Part shown: positions 51,806 through 63,221 of the stretch, in pieces
Position numbering within the stretch: position 1 is the stretch's first letter
Layout: every line of letters begins with the position of its first letter
Assembly (NCBI RefSeq): GCF_031877795.1
Contig: NC_133933.1
Coordinates: 21,170,029 to 21,234,028 of the forward strand
DNA: 64,000 bases
Direction: 5' to 3'
Source of the DNA: Strix aluco
Taxonomy: Eukaryota > Chordata > Aves > Strigiformes > Strigidae
The notes under the pieces: model-generated
Databases searched by the model: none
The model's input: only the letters and a program-made list of their open reading frames with translations
What the model was told of the DNA's origin: nothing
Program-made: the position numbers and the translations under genes

Positions 51806-54800
51806 CTGATGAAAAAAATAAATCAGTGCCCCCCCCCCCCCCCAAAAAAAAAAAAATATTAGACCATCCATTTTAAAAAAAATGGTTTTTGAGCACTACT
51901 TGGTTTACAAACCTTGTTTTTCTTTTCAGATCCTGATAGCCCAAAACATGTGAATCACTGCCACTGAACATACCACAAATATTGAAATAGAGGCAGTAGA
52001 TTTCAGTTGTTTATAATGAGCTCCCTGCCCCCAAGGAAACAACCTCCTGAATCTTAGCACACACACCCTCCCCAACCCCACCGAAAAAAAAAAAAAAAAA
52101 AAAGCAAAGGTAGCTGTGTCACAGCTCAACACCGACAGGAAAACAAGACAATAATGGAGCAATTTCATGAGTGTATCAGTCCCAAAATAACACCGCACCT
52201 TGCAAACAAGTATGGCTTAACTAAAATGCAGTGGTTTCCTTCTCCCATACACATTGCAAAGCAACATTGCATGCACAGAGACATTAGGATAGGGCTAAAA
52301 GCAGGAAAACTTTGCTTAAAAGCAAATACTGCCATACAAAATAGTAAGAAAGAATTTGCATATTCTGTTTCTTTTTAAAGGCCTGCAAAATGATCTATAC
52401 TACAGAAAGTTTTTGTTTAATACTAAAAGAAGGAATTTTAAACATCTCCAGAAAATTCCGTGGATTTTAAGCATCAGTCTATTTTCAAGTCCAGAAAGAA
52501 AAAGGAGGGAAAAAACAAACAGGACAGTAATTTTGCCAACAGCGTTCTTTTATAGGTAACAGGGTAATTTAATAGATAACTGTTTCCTATCTACTTTCTA
52601 CTAGGCCTACATGTCGATGTCCAAGTGGAGAGCAGTGACCAGTGGCATTCCTCAGCGGTCAGCGTTGGGACCAGCACTATTTAACATCTTTGTTGGTGAC
52701 ATGGACAGTGGGATTGAGCGCACCCTCAGCAAGTTTGCCAATGACACCAAGCTGTGTGGTGCGGTCGACACGCTGGAGGGAAGGGATGTGCCATCCAGAG
52801 GGACCTGGACAGGCTGGAGAGGTGGGCCTGGGCAAACCTCATGAAGTTCAACAAGGCCAAGTGCAAGGTCCTGCACATGGGTCGGGGCAATCCCAAGCAC
52901 AAATACAGGCTGGGCAAGGAGTGGATTGAGAGCAGCCCTGAGGGGAAGGACTTGGGGGTATTAGTGGATGCAAAACTGACTATGAGCCAGCAGTGTGTGC
53001 TCACAGCCCAGAAAGCCACTTGTATCCTGGGCTGCACCAAGAGAAGTGTGGCCAGCAAGTTGAGGGTGGGGATTCTCCCCCTCTAATCCCTTTTGTCAGA
53101 CCCCACCTGGAATATTGTGTTCAGCTCTGGGGCCCCCAACATAAGAAGGCCATGGACCTGTTGGAGCAAGTCCAGAGGAGGCCACGAAGATGATCAGGGG
53201 CTGGAGCACCTCCCTTATGAGGCCAGGCTGAGAGAGTTGGGGTTGTTCGGCCTAGACAAGAGAAGGCTCCAGGGAGACCTTAGAGCAGCCTTCCAGTACT
53301 TAAAGTACGAGAGTGTCCTGGTTTCAGCTGGGATAGTGTTAATTTTCTTCCTAGTAGCTGGTACAGTGCTGTGTTTCAGATTTAGCGCAAGAATAATGTT
53401 GATAACACACTGATGTTTTAGTTATTGCTAAGTCATGCTTATTCCAAGTTATGGATTTTTCAGTTTCCCATGCTCTGCCAACAAGCAGGTGCACAAGAAG
53501 CTGGGAGGGAGCATGGCCAGGGCAGCTGACCTGAACAAGCCAAAGGAATATTCCATACCATTGAACATCGTGCTCAGTATATAAACTGGGGGGAGTTGGC
53601 CAGGAGGGTCAGATCACTGCTCAGGGACTGTCTGAGCATCCGTCAGCAGGTGGTGAGCAACTGCACTGTGCATCACTTGTCTTTTCTTGGGTTTTATTTC
53701 TCTCTTTTTGTTATATTCATTATTATTATATTTTATTTTAGTCATTAAACTGTTCTTATCTCAACCCATGAGTTTTTACCCCCAGTTCTCCTCCCCATCC
53801 TCCTGGACAAGCTGCACGGTGCTTAGTTGCTGGCTGTTGTTAAACCACAACAAAGGGCATGCAGTGATAAGACAAGGGGTAATGATTTTAAACTGAAAGA
53901 GGGTAGATTTAGATGAGATATAGGGAGGAAATTCTTTACTGTGAGGGTGGTGAGGCACTGGAACAGGTTGCCCAGAGCAGTGGTGTCTGCCCCCTCCCTG
54001 GCAGTGTTCAAGGCCAGGTTGGACGGGGCTTTGAGCAACCTGGTCTAGTGGAAGGTGTCCCTGCCTGTGGCAGGGGAGTTGGAACTGGGTGATCTTTAAG
54101 GTCCCTTCCAGCCCAAACCATTCTATGATTCTATTAAATCTATATAGGAAAGGGGAAGTTACCAACATCTTCCCCCAACTTCTGTAGCTGTTAATTTGTA
54201 ATAACATCTGATCTTAAACTTCCTGTAAGACATGTCCAATGCTGAACTTACCAGGTTTTTTTTAATTTTCAACCAATTTTTCAGCTTATTACAGGCAAAA
54301 CATGCTGTAGACAACAATATCCACTACCTATAGCATCTGTAACAAAACTGAGTTACGAGCTTCAAAACTTTGTATACCTTTTCAATACAATACAGCCGCC
54401 ATGGCTTAATTTCAGATGCCTTTTCTACACACATCCCTATAACTACATTTTCAAATGTAACTAGTTTCAGAAACACTCGATCTGTTACATTTTAGTAAAG
54501 ACAATTTTCTTAGCAGCTCACTGCTACAACACAGACACAGTTAAGGCAGGCCTAGTTGAACACACACAAAGAGTTATCACTAGTCACTTCTGAAAGAATA
54601 AAAGCTAAGGCACATTCTTAAGCAAACTACAGACGTATTTTTCCATATTTGTTTCAAAATAAATTATGCACTTTTTTTGTCAACTTGTAAACTATTGACA
54701 TGTAAGTGTCCAAAACAATGCCAGAGGTAGAAGTACTTAATTTCATCTTCAAGAGTTCAAATTAAGGTATAATTTTAAACATTAAAATGAAGGAGGACAA

Positions 54801-57800
54801 AACAGCCCTTAACAACTGTTTGTTTTTCAGAAACAACAGAATTCTGGTAGAAAAATCTCTCAGTGAGCACTTCAAAAGACAAAAAAAAAATCTAAAAGAC
54901 GGTACACAAACTCCTCTTTCTGTTACCCATTTCAAAACTCTTAATTCATGGCTGAAAATGCATATATATCCATGGAGCTGTTGACATTACTTAAAAGTTA
55001 AGGAAACGCAAAATGAAGATTTGTAAAGCTACAAAAGCTTATGCAAGATTTGGTCCCCTTTTCTTTTCCTTTAATAGGCCATTATAAACCCGTTGATTAT
55101 CCTCATTTCAGAAAACAGCAGGTAAGTCTTCAGACTATTGTCAGCTAACTGTGTAATTTAAACACTGCAGTACAGCATTAGATTTTCTTTAAACAGCACT
55201 GACAGCAGCCCAGACATGGATTTGCTGAAGTTATTATTTAGAATGATTAAGGAACAAAGATAAAACTATATACTGTACCTTGTCATACTGACAAACTATC
55301 ACATTGTCAGTGTCAAACAAGTCTGGAGTGTCCTGTTCACTGACATCATCACCAGAATTTAAGGGGTCCTAGAGAGTAAAGTTGTATTTTATACATTCTT
55401 TCAGAATAGGATTGAATATACTTGACATTAAACATACCTAGAACAATAAAGGTTATCATTGCAAAAATCAAGACCTAGAGGCTACAAAGACCATGTTGCA
55501 CAAAGCTCATTTATAAGCGTCTTTACGTGCTTCCATTCTCAAAAACAGGAACGCCCTAAACAAAAGCACAGATCAAAAAGCAAGACTGCTAACTGACAAA
55601 GCTGACCCCAGTAACTAGAATACTAATCAGCTGGTCCAGATGCTGCAAGCTGATTCTCTTGTGAATCTCTAGGATACAAAATTACACATCTTTGAGAAAA
55701 GCCTTTTCCTGAGAAACCTAGGCACTTGTATCACACTGTTCTCTTCTCTGTCTAATCCCCTGTGGTCCTTCAGAAGGAAAAGAAACCTAGATTTGTACCC
55801 TGATCTTAAATAACAAGCATCACTCCATTCCACTGAGGCCACGGTTTTACCATAGAACTTTAATTCTTGGTAATCTTGGTAATTCTTGGTATTCTAATTC
55901 ATCCAATAAACAAATGGCTTCTCAACATCTCTTTCATTTGTCCACGCTCCTCATAATGAGTTCTCCAGTAATTTCTCAGCAGTACCTCCTATCTCAAGAG
56001 GTAACTTCTTAACTATGCATTCTCTGCATTAAACTTAACAGAAATTGTTCTGGGTTCAACAATTCAACAGTCAAAACAGATACACTATTTTAATGTGCTT
56101 CACAAGGCTTAAAAGTAAATTACCTCCTCAACTATATCCATTTGGGGCTCTTCATTATCACCACCACTGCTGCTAGACTCCGTGTTTGAAATACTTTCGC
56201 ATTCTTCATCATCATCTTCCTCATCCTCCAGAACTTTTAGATCCTCTGATTCAATAATGCCAATGAATTCATTCTCTTCCCTATCTTTTGTATGGGGTAT
56301 TTCATCCTTGGGAGAAACATCACCAGTACCATCTAGCTGAATTATGCCTTCAATGTCACGGTAGCTATCCTTCTCTGATCGTAAATTAGATTCCATCTGC
56401 TCAGTAGGTTCCATCTGACAGGAATAAAAGAGACCAGAGACAGCTCGTGAATTAACACCACATAGCCTTCATTGTTCAGTACAAAGCCTGAAATTTTTGT
56501 TTAATAAAGCAACAAGATCGGGGCACTAAAATGAGAATTTCAAGTCCTAGCCTACTTGTAAACCCTGAGTACCTTTGCAAATCTTGTTCTTACACCTAAC
56601 CTTAAGTGGAATCCATGACAAATATTCCTCAGCAATATAGAAAGACATTTTTCTTAGACTTTTCTTTAAACACTATTGTACTCAAACAACTTTTTAAGAA
56701 AAAGATGATCCAGCTGGCCTTTAGAACTTCTAGTGCAAAGTTAATTCCAAAAACAAAACAAACAAAAAAAGAAAAAAAGGAAACAAGCTACTCCCCTGCC
56801 CCCAAAACCAGCATTTTTCATTTTTGAAATAAAAGTCAAGATGAACTCCTCCCTCAACTCAAAATGCTTTGTTTAAATAAGATATAAAAAGCTGAGAGAG
56901 ACAGTAAATACTTCAGTACTTCAAGTTATTGTTCATAAAAGTGCTAGAATTCCTAAACAGAGCATTCACGGGAACATGAAAGGGCTTTAAGCTTTCAGCC
57001 ATCTTCAGTTTCTCATTAAATCTTTATTGTAGCACTTAATTCACATCCACATACACCTTCTAGTTCAAGAAAATAATACTTTGTTTTGACCTTCCATTCT
57101 TACTATGGACAGTCTTCATCATCCTGCCATCAAAGTTCAGATGAGCAACGTAACATGCCTTCTATTTACAGTCATCTGTCATTACTGTCACTAAATTTGC
57201 ATTTAATAAATTTGTCTCAATCACATAAGCACGCTACAACTCGAAGTCAACAAGCCAGTCTGAACTTCAAACATCTGCAGATAATTTCTGGAACAAAAAT
57301 TAGATGAGGTCAGGAAAGTGGCCTGTTAATTGAAATCATTCATGTTTTCCATACAGCTCTAGCTGAATTCTAGTTTGTTCAGGATTTTTTCCCAAGGAAA
57401 TACATTTCCTTCCAGCAGATTTTCACTTATCAAATCTGACTTTTCATACTCAATAATGCATTCTAAGTGCAAGTTAAATGCTCTTCACACATTACAAGTT
57501 AAAACTAATCCCAGCTGACCCTGCAAAAGCAATCTGCCCATAACTGGGCAGTATCCATATGCAGATTCAGTGTCCGAATGACATGGAAGTTCTCAAAGGG
57601 TCATTCATGTCTGCTCAGTCACAAAAAAAACCACAACAAAAAAAAAAACCCACACTATTATCCCCAAGAATAGTTAATAAGTCTAAGAATACATTATATC
57701 TATCCATTACACTTGTAGCATTTTTAAGATTGATATTCTCTTCAATCTCTGTATTTCAGCAATATTTGTGACAAATTCCTAATGTAAAAACAAGCAGTCA

Positions 57801-60800
57801 GCTACTGCTATTCAAAACAAGCTCAAGAATGAACTTTAAAATGGTAATCATTTTTATTATTATAATGTAGAAGTGCTACTTGTCACTTACAGATGTGTTT
57901 GATCACATCTCTTACAATACTTCAAACAACTGTCTCCAACAGATGTATTTTCACCATCTGAGAAATAAAAGGTCTTACCTTGTCAGAGGGAGCAATGCTG
58001 TCCTGATCTTTCAGAACAGCGTTATCATCCAAACTTTTACCCGTGATAATCAGGTCAATGATATCATCAGACACATGCTGTTGCACCAGCTCCTGAGGTT
58101 CAATGTCTAACTGCCCCTCCACATCCAGCAGTACACTGCTCGAGTTTGTTGCCAAGGATTCAGCAGGAGAAAACCCTTCAGAGGATTCTGGAGTAAACAC
58201 AGCTGTGTGAAGATTGCCATGCTGGGATTTTTCTGTTGAGTCTGCACACTGATTGAACACTGCATTAGTTGCAAGTTGCTGCTGACTCACAGAAGGCTGC
58301 TGGACCAAGGTAGTATTGGCAGAGTTCTCCAGGTGTTTTTTTTCCACAACATGTGGCTGAAATACCATTGTCTGTTGGACAGCAGTCTCCTGGGGTTGCA
58401 ATGTTTCAGCAGCTGCCTGGGCAGAAGATGCATTCACCTGTGCAACACTGGCAATGTTGGCTTGCAGAACTGAAGGCTGCCCAAGGGGCTGAAATACCTG
58501 ATGAACAGGATGATGTAGAACACTTGCATCTCCTGAGGCCTGTGTAACCATAACAGGCACATTTACCTTATAAAGGTGCCCTACAAAGAGAAGAGTTAAA
58601 AACTGCTTCAGCAGGTTAAACTACAGGTTCATCCAGGCCACTGTCCTGTTACCACTAATAACCAATAGCAAACACTCAACAAACTAGGAGAAACAGGATA
58701 TTTACAAAGCAGTACTTTCCCCAAGCACAATTTCAGCCTTTGAAAACCAAGCATACAGAGGCTTTTTGAGTCAGAGCTTCCATCCAGACCATCATGTTTA
58801 ATACCCCTGTTTGATTTTGGCCTCCACAATACCCTGTGGCAATAAGTTCAATAATTTAATTACATACTGGATTAAAAAAAAAAAAAAAGAATCCTGGTTT
58901 GAATTTGTTTCAATGTCATTTCAGAAACTAAGGGATACAAGATGAAACAGTAAACTACCCCATATCTACAGGTACAGCTCTCTCCTTTAAGGACCTTTAG
59001 GTATCCCCTCCAAAAAAACTGCCTTGTTTAGGGTTTTTTTTTTAAAAAAAAAAAAAAAAAAGACTGCTAGTTTATCTATCCTCTCATTGTATGAAAACCA
59101 CTCCAAATACTGAATCCTTAAAGTTATTATTACCAGTGTTAGAATTAAGATGCCAGAGCTAAGTTCCCAATTTCATTTAATTATTCTTTTCCCCACACAC
59201 AGGCTTACACACAGAGTCACTGACACAGCCTATAGGTCTCAGTACATTAGCAATACCTGAAATAGTTACCTAGTGCCATTAGTTCTTATCAAAGAACAGC
59301 TGTTTGAGGAAAGAGTCAATCTGAAATAAGCCTTTCACTCATCACACCCTAAGTGCATTTTTGTATAAGCAGTACAGGCAGTTTCATCAGCAAGACTGTG
59401 ACCAAGAAGGTTAATGGATGGTTGGATTTTATTTGAATAAGAAATCTATTTGATTCTGAAGTACCAGAATGCCTTTACCTTTTTAAAACATGCAAGATTG
59501 TCCCTTATATTGGAGGAGATCCTTTGTCAGTCCAGACATAGGTAACACATTTGTGAGCAGTTGTAAAACAAAAAAAATGGCATCACCTGGCAGCCCATGT
59601 TAACTGATCTTGTGAGTGTACACAACTGACAAACTAACTAATCAGTGTAATTGCTTCCCCCATGTAGCAATTACAAAAAGAAGAGGATAACTGGCTCTAC
59701 CCACCTAAACTTTAACTTCACATTTGTTTTATCTGCTGTACTCAGAACCACCTTTCAATACCCACATACAGTCAATGCGCTGTAACATTTTACAACTCCT
59801 CTTTCATCTTACCAGATGTTGTCTGTAGCGTCACTCCAGCTGGTACGTGTATAGGATAAGCAATACCCGAAGGGAGAGTAAGAGTTGCACCCACTCGTGA
59901 AGCACCCTAGGTACATGAGAGATTTATTAAGAACTAGTGCATACTTTATCTCCTAGGGCCCTCATGTCACACGTAACATATCCAGATGAAACAAGGATGA
60001 GGGCCTTTTTGTGATCATCTTTACTAAAGAGTTGCTTCAGACTTCTGAGATTTAGACAGGTAAGGAGTATTCTGTATTGACAGCATAATGACTTGCCCTA
60101 AGTGTTTCCTATTTTCCAGTTATCACATTCCCTTTTTGTTAACAGAACACTTTCCTGTTACTCCACAAGCACAGATGCCTTGCCTCGGCCTTCACTTCAC
60201 ATTCTCTTTCTCTCCTGGAAAGCAAAGAGTTGGATATACAGCTCCCTTTCAAACTAGCTGTTCTGGGGAAATCCAAATTTTACATCAGGAAACTTGCATG
60301 TTAGACAAACATCTTCCCAATATTATATTTCAGCTTGGCAAGCTCATTAACTTGAGGCTCAGGAGGCACTCAAATTCATTAAGCTCTGACAATTAACAGC
60401 CCCTCCCCAAACAAATTTTGCCATGCCCAGAGTTCAGAACCTGTCAACTCTAAAACCACTCATTTTCTTCTAGACAAGTTCTATGCCTTGCAGATAATGC
60501 TGCTCCCAGTTTCACTAGTGCTAGCATCTCCTAACCATACATTATTTTAACACCCAGTAATAAAATACAAAAAATTTAAAATAGACCTGTAGATGTGCAT
60601 TTCCACCACACTTCCATCCTATGGGCTAAATAGATCCAGCCATGTCTTTCAACACACTTCTGGCTGCAATGCTTGCAAAGCCAACTGTCCTTTTTCACTC
60701 AAACAGAAACAGCAGAGTTACAGCTCTCCCTCTGCAGACTCTTAATTTGTATGGGTTTCATCAAAAAAAGAAGGGGGGGGTGGGGTGCTAGCAGTAACAA

Positions 60801-63221
60801 CACTGAGTTTCTTCAGCTGTTGATTATCTCTCAGCAGGACTCCTGCTCCCTTACCTACTACACCATATTGGACAGATGAAACTGTCATGAGAAATGCTAC
60901 TTTTTCATTCCCTAAATGCTGTCCTAATGCATCTATACATGGAAAATATTTAATACTTGCTTCCCCTTAAGCCTATTAACAAATGGCAAACTTAATAATT
61001 TAGAATTTGGAATAATCAAAATTGAAATAAAATGTCACCTCAGCTACATACCAGGTCTGCTGCCACAAAATGCTGAAAACCTCTGTCAGTTGGGATGATT
61101 AAAGAAGCTATACCAAAAAAAAAAAAAAAACAACCACTTTACAAAAACCATGAATTTATTGGACACAGTTGATCTTTCAGTAATGTACAGCAAGAACTGC
61201 TGAAACTAAAGCAATCTAACTTCAGTTCATACTCATTAGATCAACAAACAAGTGAGCACATCTAGGTAAGGCTCTTGAATATACTTCCTTTTATGTTGCT
61301 TCAAGCTTATGCTGTACTCAAGGGGGAGAGGTTATACCCTGAATTTATAAAACTTACATCTTGCTAAAAGTTGGTCTTTAAGATTTTTTTGTTTGTTTTA
61401 ATAGTTCTATTTAACTATTTGATCTGTTTAACTTGCACTGTAAAAATTAAGCACGACATTTCTATTTATTACATCAACTAGGACAGATGTACAATGCTAC
61501 CACTTTAACATGACGAAGAACATATATGCAAAATGTATTCACTCGTCAACAAGTATTTTTGTGCACCAGAGCAAATCCAGTGTGCTAATAGTAGGAATAG
61601 TAGGGCAGGATTTTCAAAAGCACTCGATACTGACTTCAGTGGGAGAAGATAAGCCAAAAGGAAAATTTTCCCAGGCTTCAAGAAGCAAACAAGTTAGGTA
61701 GCCCTAACTACTTTGAAAATCTCTAGCCATAGGACAGTTCAAATCCTATTTAAAAAAAAAAATGGCACTCACTGGCTTCAACAGACTTTTGCTTAATATT
61801 GCCCTTCCAAAACTTAAGGGTAACAAGGTAGAGCTCGTTAAATATAAAGCCCCCAATAGCAAACCAACCCAAAAGTACAAAAGTATATTCCCTTTAACCA
61901 CATGAAATAAATAAAACATGTCCCCAAAACCGGTACATTCAACTATGAAGACTGTGTAAAAAAAAAAGAGAGAGATGAAGACTGCCTGCCCAGCCTTGAA
62001 GTGCACTACAACACAGATTTTCATTAAACCATGTCTTATGTTTTACATCCCTTATGGGTAAAGGTCCTAATGGCCTCTCACATGGGGAGAAGCCTCAGCT
62101 GAACATTAGACTATATCATACCATTTACACAGTGGTCAGCTGGACTTAACTGAGAAGAACAGGTCCTGATGTCAGAGGCTGTGTCAAGCAGTTTTAGGAA
62201 AACTAACTGAAAGACAAACCAAAAACTCCCATTCTTCTGTTTGAACAAGGGATTACATTTTAACAAGTGCAGAATCAGATTAAACTCCAACATGACAGCA
62301 GAGCTGCATGACACAAATGTGCCATATAACCTCTGCCCACATCATGCCATACATTAAAAAGGGAAGAGAAAGCTTAACCCTACTGGCAAATTTACAATTG
62401 AAGGGCTACACTTCTGGACTGCAGACAAGAAAGCTAAAATTCTCTTCACGTTTTGCTACTGGAGATAAGCAGCAGATCAAGAGCATGTAGACATAACTGC
62501 ATTAGTTTACCAAAGTTTAATTTGTCCTTTATTGGTCAAATTCTGCTTTCAAATAACTACTGTTCCACATCATGCTAGATATATACGTAAGTATCACAAA
62601 CCAAGATTACTGCAGCACCTTCAAGTCTTCCAAAAAGGTTCTTGAATCACTGACCTATTCCTAAATTGCATCTGTTGTGTTCAACAACATCTGACCTGCT
62701 GAAGTCTGCAGAACGTGGTGAAAATTGTGCGGCAACTGCAGGGTAAACTGTGGACAATGCTGGCTATGTCTGAAGAAGCCTTCTGTTGCTTTAGACTGCA
62801 TCACCTTGGTTTCCCAAAGCTGCAGAAAGATTATTATTAAGGTCAACAGATATCAGCTTTAAAAACAAAACACATCTAAAATGCTAATCAGATATTCCTA
62901 GTTTTTCCAAGAGTAAATTGACTGATTCTATCCAATAAACATGGTAGCAATCACTACTGAATTTCAACATCCAGCAGTCCAACACATAATTAGCAGAATA
63001 TATAAAACTCTCATTTAGGGCAAAAGTTTGCATGTTTTGGAGGGCAAAGAAATGGACAGGTACATCATCTCAAAGAAAAAAATACACAACTTCTATTAAT
63101 GCAGGGGAACCCAACAAACCTGCTTCAAGTCTTTCAGAACCTGTTCCTCTAAACCCTCTTCTACAAAGAGCTCCCGCACACCTTCAATCACATCTTCGAT
63201 AATGGACTTGTATAGTTTAGG
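51698..63221 (-). CDS. GTF2A1L: TFIIA alpha/beta-like factor (exons 2-9; exon 1 outside window)
   Basis: This is the germ-cell paralogue of the TFIIA large subunit. It pairs with TFIIA gamma and stabilises TBP on promoters in the nucleus. Coding exons in transcript order: 63221-63120, 62819-62696, 61107-61052, 59906-59813, 58580-57979, 56414-56124, 55368-55279 and 51805-51698. Together they encode 488 residues. All junctions are GT-AG and the frame is kept throughout. The N-terminal helical part ([18 protein letters not shown]) and the C-terminal barrel (ending [10 protein letters not shown]) are conserved, while the middle is Gln/Ser-rich and divergent. An acidic region precedes the C-terminal domain and a QLDG Taspase1-type site lies at residues 352-355 of the visible chain. 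GTF2A1L is preferred over GTF2A1 because [16 protein letters not shown] and [12 protein letters not shown] match the germ-cell paralogue, and because LHCGR lies beside it. The first few residues (about seven in human) come from an exon to the right of the window. Confidence 0.95.
51829..51856 (-). repeat. GTF2A1L: Homopolymer tract C15-A13 upstream of GTF2A1L exon 9 acceptor
   Basis: On the + strand 15 C are followed by 13 A. On the transcribed strand this reads T13-G15 and lies 24 nt before the exon 9 splice acceptor. A possible branch point (CTGAT) and a short pyrimidine tract lie between the G-run and the AG. Confidence 0.9.
52612..53313 (+). mobile_element. CR1 LINE fragment, left half (interrupted by LTR)
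   Basis: Forward-strand sequence translates to the second half of CR1 reverse transcriptase ([29 protein letters not shown]). The catalytic box is read as FAND instead of FADD. It is frameshifted near 52800 and has a stop near 53085. It is similar to the CR1 at 9.3-11.2 kb, so probably the same subfamily. The element is broken at about 53313 by an LTR and resumes at about 53853. It is antisense to GTF2A1L, in its last intron. Confidence 0.93.
53314..53852 (+). mobile_element. Solo LTR of an avian endogenous retrovirus, nested in CR1
   Basis: A 539-bp block begins TGTCCTGGTTTCAGCTGGGA and ends TTAAACCACAACA, giving the TG...CA ends of an LTR. It resembles a widespread bird LTR I recognise. 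A TATA box is at 53578-53584 and an ATTAAA polyadenylation signal at 53744-53749, in the expected order for a + orientation. No internal retroviral genes adjoin, so it is a solo LTR left by recombination. I could not find a clear target-site duplication (flanks ACGAGAG and AAGGGCA). It lies antisense to GTF2A1L. Confidence 0.88.
53853..54134 (+). mobile_element. CR1 LINE fragment, right half (3' end)
   Basis: This continues the CR1 at 52612-53313: the terminal region with GATATAGGGAGGAAATTC and TTGCCCAGAG motifs, then the tail ATTCTATGATTCTATT. Its 5' edge abuts the LTR. Some CR1 consensus sequence between the two halves seems missing, suggesting a small deletion with the insertion. Confidence 0.9.
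54135..55278 (-). other. GTF2A1L: GTF2A1L intron 8, right part
   Basis: Ordinary AT-rich intron between the CR1 3' end and exon 8. No other repeat, exon or RNA gene was recognised. Confidence 0.6.
55279..55368 (-). CDS. GTF2A1L: GTF2A1L exon 8
   Basis: A 90-nt phase-0 exon after CTCTCTAG, ending at GTACAG. It encodes [20 protein letters not shown] and then [10 protein letters not shown], almost identical to human GTF2A1L. It starts the C-terminal beta-barrel domain that contacts TBP and DNA. Confidence 0.97.
56124..56414 (-). CDS. GTF2A1L: GTF2A1L exon 7 (Taspase1-type site and acidic region)
   Basis: A 291-nt phase-0 exon after CCTGTCAG, ending at GTAATT. It encodes IIQLDGTGD, a match to the Taspase1 consensus Gln-(Phe/Ile/Leu/Val)-Asp-Gly, with QLDG at 56339-56328. 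Next come [20 protein letters not shown] and a run of acidic residues, then serines, ending Ile-Val-Glu-Glu. Confidence 0.95.
57979..58580 (-). CDS. GTF2A1L: GTF2A1L exon 6 (Gln/Ser-rich central region)
   Basis: A 602-nt exon after TTTGTAG, ending at GTAAGA. It opens with [18 protein letters not shown], then [17 protein letters not shown] as in the human protein. The rest is a low-complexity Gln/Val/Ser-rich stretch typical of the TFIIA linker, which is poorly conserved between species. It ends Pro-Ser-Asp-Lys in phase 0. Confidence 0.94.
58581..59812 (-). other. GTF2A1L: GTF2A1L intron 5
   Basis: Intron with A-runs near 58874-58888 and a T-run followed by an A-run at about 59033-59060, which could fold back on itself. 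No exon was recognised. Confidence 0.6.
59813..59906 (-). CDS. GTF2A1L: GTF2A1L exon 5
   Basis: A 94-nt exon after GTACCTAG, ending at GTAAGA. It encodes [15 protein letters not shown], matching human [15 protein letters not shown]. It ends after the first base of a glycine codon completed by exon 6. Confidence 0.93.
61052..61107 (-). CDS. GTF2A1L: GTF2A1L exon 4 (56 nt)
   Basis: A small exon after TTGGTATAG, ending at GTATGT. It encodes [19 protein letters not shown], aligning with human ASLVIPAGRTLPSFTTAEL. Phase 1 in, phase 0 out, as the flanking exons require. An A-run on the + strand at about 61113-61129 becomes the pyrimidine tract of its acceptor. Confidence 0.88.
62696..62819 (-). 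CDS. GTF2A1L: GTF2A1L exon 3
   Basis: A 124-nt exon after TTTCTGCAG, ending at GTCAG. It encodes [16 protein letters not shown] and [14 protein letters not shown], closely matching the human GTF2A1L stretch. The intron before it is only 300 bp. Confidence 0.95.
63120..63221 (-). CDS. GTF2A1L: GTF2A1L exon 2 (N-terminal helices)
   Basis: A 102-nt phase-0 exon read from 63221 downwards, after ATGTAG and ending at GTTTGT. It encodes the first helix of the TFIIA alpha four-helix bundle, beginning Pro-Lys-Leu-Tyr-Lys and ending Lys-Asp-Leu-Lys-Gln. Confidence 0.95.

Noticed and set aside
53314-53852. Full-length endogenous retrovirus
   Set aside because: CR1 sequence lies directly on both sides of a single LTR, so there is no internal coding region or second LTR.
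51698-63221. Assignment to the somatic paralogue GTF2A1
   Set aside because: The exon 3 and exon 8 residues match GTF2A1L, and the neighbour is LHCGR.
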